From Verrucomicrobiota bacterium (lineage in GTDB: Bacteria; Verrucomicrobiota; Verrucomicrobiia; Limisphaerales; UBA9464), in contig CANHYD010000199.1 in assembly GCA_947464705.1 (NCBI GenBank), positions 1 through 5,095 of the forward strand: a stretch of DNA of 5,095 nucleotides, given 5' to 3'. Shown piece after piece: positions 1-5,095 of this stretch. The position numbers and the translations under genes were made by a program. Position 1 is the stretch's first letter, and the number at the start of each line of letters is the position of its first letter. The notes beneath the pieces were generated by a model. It saw nothing but the letters and a program-made list of their open reading frames with translations. It did no database searches and had not been told where the DNA came from.

Positions 1-1233
1 CACCTGGGCCAGTGGCACACCAGCCTCTTGGGCCAGGGCCGTGATGGAACGGGCCGTGGGGTGGTTGGAAAACTGCTCGGCGCTGGCGGCACACCGCAAC
101 AATTCGGCCGGGGCGATCCCGTTAAGGGGGTTGAGGCGGCTGACGGCCAGACGACCGGTGGTCAGCGTGCCGGTCTTGTCAAAGACGAAGGCCGTGATGC
201 GAGCGGCGGCCTCGAGGTCTCCGATGTTCTTGACGAGGATGCCCAAGCGAGCGGCGGCGCTCAGAGCAGCGACCATCGCGGTCGGTGTGGCCAGGATGAA
301 CGCGCAGGGGCAGGCCACGATCAAGATGGTGATCACCCGGTTGAGGTCTTGGGTGAAGCCCCAGACCAGAGCGGCGATGATCAGCACCAGCGGGGTGTAG
401 TAGCCCATGTACTGGTCGATGATGCGCATGAAGGGCAGCTTGGTCTTCTCGGCGGCCAGAATCAGGTCGCGGACTCGGCCGAGGGTGGTGTCTTCACCAG
501 CCTTGCTGACTTTGACCTCGAGGAGGCCGTTCATGTTGATGGTGCCCGCGAAGACCGCTTCGCCCACGCCTTTGTCCACCGGCAGGGATTCGCCGGTAAT
601 GTTGGCCTGATTGATGGAACCTTGTCCGGAGACGATCTGGCCGTCGGCGGCGATGTTGTCGCCGGGGCGGATGCGGATGATGTCTCCAACCTTGAGTTCG
701 CTGACGGCCACTTCGACTTCCTGATTGGCGAACAAGCGGCGGGCCTTGGTGGGCGTCAGCTTGATGAGCGATTGGATGGAAGCCCGGGCACCGGCGGCCG
801 TGCGGGTTTCGATGATTTCACCCAGCAGCATGAAGAAGGCGACGATGCCGGCGGTTTGGAATCCGCCCGCCAGGCTGGAGCCCTCGCCCTTCATGCCATA
901 ATTGCCCGAAACCGCGCAGGCCAAGACGCCGAGAGCGACCAACTCGTTGATGGAAAGCAGGCCCTTCCGGAGGTCTTTGAAGGCCACCACCATGATGGGG
1001 CTGCCGAGGATGACCGCACCGATCATGGCGCTGAAGGCCGCGACGGTGGTGCCGCGATCGAAGAGCCAGTCCACCGCGAACGAGTTCAGCACGAAGATCA
1101 GACCGACGATCGTCGTGGAGAGCTTGGTGTTGGTGTGCGAATGGTCCAGACCACCGTGGTCGTGACCGCAGTCCGCGCAGGAGGCGTCCTTCTTGGCGTC
1201 TTCCTCGAGGGTCAGGAGGCTGGTGACTTGCAT
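1..1233 (-). CDS. P1B-type heavy-metal translocating ATPase, 3' end outside window
   Basis: The first 411 residues of an inner-membrane pump that exports a soft or transition metal cation using ATP. The frame is open to the left edge, so the rest of the nucleotide-binding domain, the hinge and the last two helices are missing. Motifs seen: a short N-terminal tail with CADC (19-22) followed by HDHGGLDHSH (24-33); about six membrane helices (roughly 39-58, 63-85, 94-110, 122-141, 278-296, 300-320); the actuator-domain TGES (213-216); the metal-pathway motif CPC (308-310) followed by AFILATPTA; the phosphorylation motif DKTGTLT with Asp352; and the N-domain HP pair (391-392). There is no HMA domain. 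The ATG at 1231-1233 is the only usual start after the upstream stop (33-base gap); no Shine-Dalgarno is visible. The metal is unresolved: ATPTA after CPC resembles copper pumps, but the deciding last helices are not in the window. The family call is firm. Confidence 0.95.
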   Translation of the reverse strand, partial: MQVTSLLTLEEDAKKDASCADCGHDHGGLDHSHTNTKLSTTIVGLIFVLNSFAVDWLFDRGTTVAAFSAMIGAVILGSPIMVVAFKDLRKGLLSINELVALGVLACAVSGNYGMKGEGSSLAGGFQTAGIVAFFMLLGEIIETRTAAGARASIQSLIKLTPTKARRLFANQEVEVAVSELKVGDIIRIRPGDNIAADGQIVSGQGSINQANITGESLPVDKGVGEAVFAGTINMNGLLEVKVSKAGEDTTLGRVRDLILAAEKTKLPFMRIIDQYMGYYTPLVLIIAALVWGFTQDLNRVITILIVACPCAFILATPTAMVAALSAAARLGILVKNIGDLEAAARITAFVFDKTGTLTTGRLAVSRLNPLNGIAPAELLRCAASAEQFSNHPTARSITALAQEAGVPLAQV

Positions 1234-1266
1234 GAATGGAAAGGCAGAGGTTGAGGAGTTCCGAGA

Positions 1267-2361
1267 TCAACGCCCCATCTCGGGACGCTTCTGGGGTTGG
1301 GGTTCCCGATTGAGCTGGATGCGGACTTCGCGGCGCTCGCCATCGGCCCGCGAGGGCAGGAAGAACTTGTCGGGCGAATTGGTGAGGATGCGGGTAATGG
1401 TGTCGACCCGGAGTCGATCGCGGTAAAGAGCGGGGTTCTGGCGGTAGGTGTCCAATTGATCTTGGAAGAAACGGGCCTCGGCGGCCAATCCCTGCACCAG
1501 TTGGTCGGCCGCGGCCTGCCCTTGGGAGACGGTGCGGTCGGCCTCGCCCTTGGCTTCACGGGTGACGCGATCAAATTCGCCCTGCGCCTCATTGATGCGG
1601 CTGCTGCGTGCTTGGCCAGCCGTGATGACGGCGTCGAAGAATTCTTTCACATAGCCCGGGGCGACCCGCTCGACATCCAGGCCTTCGATGAAGACTCCGA
1701 GGTTGGCGAGGGCGAGTTGGTCGCTGACGCGCTGCTTGACCAAGTCGCGGAAGCTGGCGATGTCGCCATAAATCGAGTCGGCCTTGGTGCGTGCGGCCGA
1801 CCAGTAAATGGCGTTGTTCAGGCAGTTCTCCACCGTGTTGGAAGCCGACGCGAAGTTGAAGGTGTAGGCCACGGGATCGCTGATGCGGTAGCGCAAGGTG
1901 GCCCGGACGTGGAGGATGTTGCCATCGGCCGTCAGGACGTAGCCGTCGGAGGCAGGGTTGAGCGTGGTGGTGACCGGGGCTCCGGTGATGCCGGCGGCTT
2001 CGGCGGCCGGGTCGACCATGTACCAGGCTTTGGTGGCCCGGACGATCTTCGAGTCGCCAACGCCGATGCGGACGATCTCGTCGATGGGGTAGGGCAGGGC
2101 GAAGTGGAGCCCGTTGGTGCGGAGAATGTCGCGACCCTCGCCCACGGGCTTGCCAAAGCGCAGGACGACGGCCACTTCGTTGGGCTTCACCGTGAAGACG
2201 CACGAAAAGACGAAGGCGGCCAGCAGCAGGGCCCCGAGGATGCGGATGAGGACCAGGCTGCTGCCCAAGGCCTCGGAGAGCGCCTGACTGGAGGCGTCGT
2301 CCGATGAGATCCGCGGGCCGTTGGGCCGCAGATTGCCGGAAGGTGTGTTTGCGGCGGCCAT
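1267..2361 (-). CDS. hflK: HflK-like SPFH/band-7 membrane protein
   Basis: A 364-residue single-pass membrane protein of the SPFH (stomatin/prohibitin/flotillin/HflK-C) family. HflK partners HflC in a complex that modulates the membrane protease FtsH in E. coli; here that role is inferred. Seen: a polar N-terminus, one membrane helix at about 34-56, then an SPFH domain with FTVKPNEVAVVLRFGKPV (56-73), LPYPI (89-93) and LTADGNILHVRATLRYRISD (143-162), the last close to the HflK consensus. A long Ala/Glu/Arg-rich helix (about 239-305) follows, then the HflK-like end YRQNPALYRDRLRVDTI. Compared with E. coli HflK, it has a longer segment before the TADGN motif (about 110-140) and VAPGYV where E. 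coli has a Pro-Pro pair. I chose the ATG at 2359-2361, four bases after the hflC stop. A GTG at 2401-2403 would add 14 residues and overlap hflC by 38 bases. Neither start has a good ribosome-binding site. Confidence 0.88.
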   Translation of the reverse strand: MAAANTPSGNLRPNGPRISSDDASSQALSEALGSSLVLIRILGALLLAAFVFSCVFTVKPNEVAVVLRFGKPVGEGRDILRTNGLHFALPYPIDEIVRIGVGDSKIVRATKAWYMVDPAAEAAGITGAPVTTTLNPASDGYVLTADGNILHVRATLRYRISDPVAYTFNFASASNTVENCLNNAIYWSAARTKADSIYGDIASFRDLVKQRVSDQLALANLGVFIEGLDVERVAPGYVKEFFDAVITAGQARSSRINEAQGEFDRVTREAKGEADRTVSQGQAAADQLVQGLAAEARFFQDQLDTYRQNPALYRDRLRVDTITRILTNSPDKFFLPSRADGERREVRIQLNREPQPQKRPEMGR

Positions 2362-2365
2362 GGGA

Positions 2366-3274
2366 TCAGTTCTTGGTGGGTGCGGTGGCTCCGGTGTCGC
2401 CACGGAGCAGGTTCAGCGGGGCCGTCTTCTCATCGAGGATGAGCGTGGTGCGATCCTTCAGGCTGGCCTCCAGGCTGTTGAGCGAGATGAGGAAGCGGGC
2501 CAGCGATTCGTCTTGGTTGAGCACCTTGTAGAATTCGGTGGCCTTGGCTTCGGCCTCGCCCCGCAAAACCAGTGCCTTGCGGCGGGCCTCGGCGAGGGTG
2601 GTGTCGCGCTGCAGCTCGGCCTCGGAGCGGATGCGCATGGCTTCGGCGGTGCCTTCGGCGACGAACTTTTTGCTGAGGCGCTCGCGCTCGGCCTTCATGC
2701 GCTCGAACACCTTGGCGGTCTGCGATTCGGGCAGGCCCAGTTGCTTGATGCCCACGATCTCGATGGCGATGCCGTAGGTCTTGAGGGTGGTGTCGGCCAT
2801 GGCCAGCTTCATCTCGGTTTCGATCTCCTCGAACTTCACTTGCTTGGGGTCGGGGGCGATGAGTTCCGAGAAGTCGTGTCGGCCGATGACCGAGTTCTTG
2901 GCGTCACGGACCACGTTCTCGAGGCTGGTCTCGGCGCGGAAGAGGTCGCCATTGAAGCGCTTGAGGAACAGTTCGGCGTCGGCGATGCGCCATCCGACGA
3001 ACACCGAGAGGATCGGCGACTTCTTGTCGCGGGTGAGGCTTTGCTCGTACTTGCGCTCGAAGTTCTGGAGGCGGCGGTCGAACTTGTAGACGTTCTGGAT
3101 GGGGTAGGGCAGGCGGAGGTACAGGCCCGGCTCGGTCTTGGGCGTGCCGCTGATGCTGCCAAAGGTGGTGACGACGGCCACCTCGGTGGTGCGCACCTGG
3201 AAGGCGAACAGCAGGAAGAGGAAGATCGCCAGCAGCAATCCGCCAATGATCAGGGTGGGGGTACGGGGCTTCAT
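2366..3274 (-). CDS. hflC: HflC-like SPFH/band-7 membrane protein
   Basis: A 302-residue SPFH protein, close to the usual HflC length. Seen: a short basic N-terminus (MKPR), one membrane helix at about 8-26, the SPFH start VRTTEVAVVTTFGSI (27-41), LRLPYPIQNVYKFDRR (53-68), and the HflC signature helix. That helix reads ERMKAERERLSKKFVAEG (191-208) and then AEAMRIRSEAEL and LRGEAEAKA; it matches the family pattern of MKAER, xxEGxAEAxxIR and RGEAxA. Known HflC pairs with HflK in alternating rings in the inner membrane, with the SPFH domain on the outer (periplasmic) side, and restrains FtsH; this is family knowledge. In the window it precedes hflK, the reverse of the E. coli order, and is separated from it by four bases. 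The ATG is the first usual start after the upstream gene. The mRNA just before it is C/U-rich (CCCCUUCCCCUUCCCCAAG), with no Shine-Dalgarno. A charged, Thr/Ala-rich C-tail ends the protein. Confidence 0.92.
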   Translation of the reverse strand: MKPRTPTLIIGGLLLAIFLFLLFAFQVRTTEVAVVTTFGSISGTPKTEPGLYLRLPYPIQNVYKFDRRLQNFERKYEQSLTRDKKSPILSVFVGWRIADAELFLKRFNGDLFRAETSLENVVRDAKNSVIGRHDFSELIAPDPKQVKFEEIETEMKLAMADTTLKTYGIAIEIVGIKQLGLPESQTAKVFERMKAERERLSKKFVAEGTAEAMRIRSEAELQRDTTLAEARRKALVLRGEAEAKATEFYKVLNQDESLARFLISLNSLEASLKDRTTLILDEKTAPLNLLRGDTGATAPTKN

Positions 3275-3324
3275 CTTGGGGAAGGGGAAGGGGAGAGTTT
3301 GAAAAGGGGGTGGGGTGCCTGGGG
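3253..3324 (+). other. cluster of nine G-tracts (possible G-quadruplex) over the hflC start
   Basis: On the plus strand, runs of three to five G occur at 3253-3255, 3257-3261, 3265-3268, 3278-3281, 3284-3287, 3290-3293, 3306-3310, 3312-3315 and 3321-3324. Three of them form a GGGGAA-type tandem (3278-3293). They cover the first codons of the HflC gene and most of the 61-base gap upstream. The plus strand is the template here, so the mRNA carries C-tracts rather than G-tracts. Folding and function are untested. Part of the pattern within the coding region is explained by Pro/Thr codons (PRTPT). Confidence 0.55.
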
Positions 3325-3335
3325 ACCGGTTTCGG

Positions 3336-5095
3336 TCATTTCTTGGGTTCGTCCTTCTTGACCGACTCGATGTTCACGTCCAGCAAGTCCTGCCGGATTT
3401 TGTCTTCCAGGTTGAAGAGGATGACGTCTTGGGTGTTGGTCGGGAGGATGACGATTTTGCGGGAGCCGGCCGAGGCCTTGGCGAAGGTTTCGAGGTGATT
3501 GCGGGTGGTGAACACCTTGGGAGCGGCCTGGTAGGCCAGCAATTGGGAGGAGAATTGGGCGGCCCGTCCGGAGGCTTCGGCGATCTTCTGGGCCGACACG
3601 GCCTTGGAATCATTGAGGGTCTTGGCGGCGGCGGCCTTGGCCAGGGGGACGGTCTCGAGCGCATAGGCATCGGCCTCGAGGATGCGGGCTTCTTTCTCCT
3701 GCTCGGCTCCGATGACTTTTTCGTAGGCCTCGGCGACCTTCAGTTCCTTGGTTCCGATGGGCGGGTGGATGTCTTGGAGACCGACGAAGACGATCTCGGT
3801 GCCCAATTTGGCTTCGTTGGCTGCAGTTTGGATGTTGGCCTTGAGGTCGCGGGCGGCCTGCTGGCGGCCGTGGGACATGATGGTTTCGATGTCCACGCTG
3901 GCCATGTAGCGGACGACTTCGCGATTGGCCAGACGCTCGAGCAACAATCGGGGCTCGCTGTGGCCGTAGGACCAGGCGCGGATGTCCTTCACGAGGTACT
4001 GCACCGGAATGCTGACGGTGAGCAGGTTGACCGGGACGATTTGCTCCGATTCGGCCGCGTTGGTGGCGATGTTCTGTTCGCGGGAGGCCACCAGGAGGTT
4101 GAACTCCTCTTTGTAGTGGGCTTTGGTCCAAAGGATGGTGTCTTCCTTTTCTAGTTTTTCATCGGGAACGAATCCGACGTTGAAACTTTGGACCTCGGAC
4201 ACCGGGTACCGTTGGATTTGATCGACGGGACGGGGAAGCTTGAAGGCGATTCCGGGTTGAAGGATAGCGCCGGTCGGCTTGCCGAAGCGTTCGCGCAAAC
4301 CCTGCTCGCCAGCGTCAATGAACACGACGCAGTCGCTGGCGGCCAGGATGCCGATCCAGATGAGGGCGAAGTGGCTGAGCTTTTCTTCCAGGAATCGGTA
4401 GAACCAGCTGTTGCTGACCCGGAAACCAAACTGGTAGTCGAGGGCTTGGGCGGCGGTGGCGAAGAGTCCGGCCGGTTGGCCGAGCAAACCGACAAGGCGG
4501 CTTTCGTAGATGAGGCGGACTTCTTTGCCTTGGACGCGGGGGCGGTAGGCTTCGAAGACGAGCGCCAGCAGGGTTTCAATACTCACCAAGGCCAAGAGGG
4601 CGGTGAGCACCCAGGCGATTTGGCGGTCGTATTGCGGGAAGCCGAACCATTGGAGGCCTTCGCTGGCGGTCGCGAGGAAGGCCAGCAGGGAGCCCAGCAT
4701 CAGCGCAGAACCACCCGGGCGGAGGAGTCGGATGCCTTCGAGTTGGGCGAGTCGGCAGGCGTATTTGCCCAAGAGAAAAGCCACGAGGCTCAGGCCGGCA
4801 AACATGGCCATGGACAATGTGGAGGGGGCCGATGCGGCGGCGCCCATGTCTTTCAGGTCTTTGAAGAAGTAGAACGCCCCGCCGGCCTGCATGAGGAAGA
4901 GCACCAGGGTCAGGCCTGGGACGAACCATTTTTCGAAGAGGATGCGGGATTTGCGGGCCGGGAATGCTTCGTCGACCGTCGAGTCGAAGAGGGCCGTTTT
5001 GCTGCGGGATCGGGCCAGTTCGTCCATTTCGAGTCGCTCGGACTCTTCGGAGGCTTCGAGGCGCATCTGGAACCAGGCCACCAGGGCTGTGACCA
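3336..5095 (-). CDS. polytopic SPFH/HflK-domain membrane protein, 5' end outside window
   Basis: A large membrane protein whose C-terminal half is HflK-like. The frame stays open to the right edge. The first usual start inside the window is a GTG at 5079-5081 (581 residues from there), but the residues before it (VTALVAWFQ) look like the end of a membrane helix, so the true start is probably upstream. Counting from that GTG: a charged segment (8-52), membrane helices at about 53-73, 88-106, 124-143, 155-177 and 237-255, then an SPFH domain beginning VVFIDAGEQGLRERFGKPTG (252-271) with LPRPVDQI (282-289) and VNLLTVSIPVQYLVKD (351-366). HflK features follow: LQDIHPP (435-441), an Ala/Glu-rich helix (447-520) and LLAYQAAPKVFTTRNHLETF (514-533). 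A Lys-rich tail (KKDEPKK) ends it. The role is inferred to be an extra member or organiser of the HflK/HflC assembly encoded just downstream. I recognise similar polytopic SPFH proteins from planctomycetes and verrucomicrobia, without a named function. Confidence 0.87.
   Translation of the reverse strand, partial: VTALVAWFQMRLEASEESERLEMDELARSRSKTALFDSTVDEAFPARKSRILFEKWFVPGLTLVLFLMQAGGAFYFFKDLKDMGAAASAPSTLSMAMFAGLSLVAFLLGKYACRLAQLEGIRLLRPGGSALMLGSLLAFLATASEGLQWFGFPQYDRQIAWVLTALLALVSIETLLALVFEAYRPRVQGKEVRLIYESRLVGLLGQPAGLFATAAQALDYQFGFRVSNSWFYRFLEEKLSHFALIWIGILAASDCVVFIDAGEQGLRERFGKPTGAILQPGIAFKLPRPVDQIQRYPVSEVQSFNVGFVPDEKLEKEDTILWTKAHYKEEFNLLVASREQNIATNAAESEQIVPVNLLTVSIPVQYLVKDIRAWSYGHSEPRLLLERLANREVVRYMASVDIETIMSHGRQQAARDLKANIQTAANEAKLGTEIVFVGLQDIHPPIGTKELKVAEAYEKVIGAEQEKEARILEADAYALETVPLAKAAAAKTLNDSKAVSAQKIAEASGRAAQFSSQLLAYQAAPKVFTTRNHLETFAKASAGSRKIVILPTNTQDVILFNLEDKIRQDLLDVNIESVKKDEPKK

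Noticed and set aside
28..1254. Long plus-strand open frame opposite the ATPase
   Set aside because: It is the antisense of a gene with DKTGTLT, TGES and CPC motifs. Its translation is a Gly/Asp/Glu/Ala/His-rich sequence with no domain, as expected opposite a GC-rich gene.
1231..1269. Possible TGA readthrough fusing hflK to the ATPase, since both are in the same frame with only eleven sense codons between
   Set aside because: Same-frame neighbours occur by chance one time in three, an ATG begins the ATPase directly, and no recoding signal is visible.
1297..2307. Plus-strand open frame opposite hflK
   Set aside because: Acidic low-complexity translation with no recognisable motif; the minus strand carries a clear SPFH protein.
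3324..3337. Small inverted repeat GACCG-GTTT-CGGTC at the stop of the polytopic SPFH gene
   Set aside because: Five-base stem that overlaps the stop codon and has no U-tract after it on the transcribed strand; too weak for an intrinsic terminator, and the downstream genes look co-transcribed.
2321..3361. Plus-strand open frame opposite hflC
   Set aside because: Leu/Gly/Glu/Asp-rich shadow of the HflC frame; it has no domain and crosses two real gene boundaries.
3315..4154. Plus-strand open frame opposite the 3' part of the polytopic SPFH gene
   Set aside because: Gly/Asp/Val-rich antisense translation without motifs; overlaps the well-supported HflK-type C-terminal half.

Overview
This GC-rich window carries four genes, all on the minus strand and tightly packed. 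In transcription order (right to left) they are: a large polytopic SPFH/HflK-type membrane protein whose 5' end lies beyond base 5095; an HflC-type protein; a second, shorter HflK-type protein; and a P1B-type heavy-metal ATPase whose 3' end lies beyond base 1. The gaps are 61, 4 and 33 bases, so a single transcript starting to the right of the window is likely. No gene-free stretch exceeds 100 bases, and I see no RNA gene, mobile element, CRISPR array or convincing terminator.

Two of the SPFH proteins (HflK-like and HflC-like) resemble the subunits of the bacterial HflK/HflC complex, which in E. coli forms a membrane-anchored cage around the FtsH protease. The third has an HflK-type C-terminal half, but that half follows at least five predicted membrane helices, unlike single-pass E. 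coli HflK. The last gene encodes a CPC-type metal-pumping ATPase with all the diagnostic motifs visible up to the start of its nucleotide-binding domain. Instead of an HMA domain, it starts with a short Cys/His-rich tail. The layout suggests a membrane quality-control or microdomain assembly expressed together with a metal exporter. That functional link is inference from gene order only.

The organism is probably a member of the Planctomycetes-Verrucomicrobia group. I base this on high GC, on the unusual polytopic-HflK + hflC + hflK + metal ATPase arrangement, which I associate from memory with that group, and on the lack of clear Shine-Dalgarno sequences. It is an inference; there is no phylogenetic marker in the window.

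The most notable non-coding feature is a run of nine G-tracts (bases 3253-3324, plus strand) spanning the start of the HflC gene. It places a C-rich pyrimidine tract exactly where a ribosome-binding site would be expected in the mRNA.
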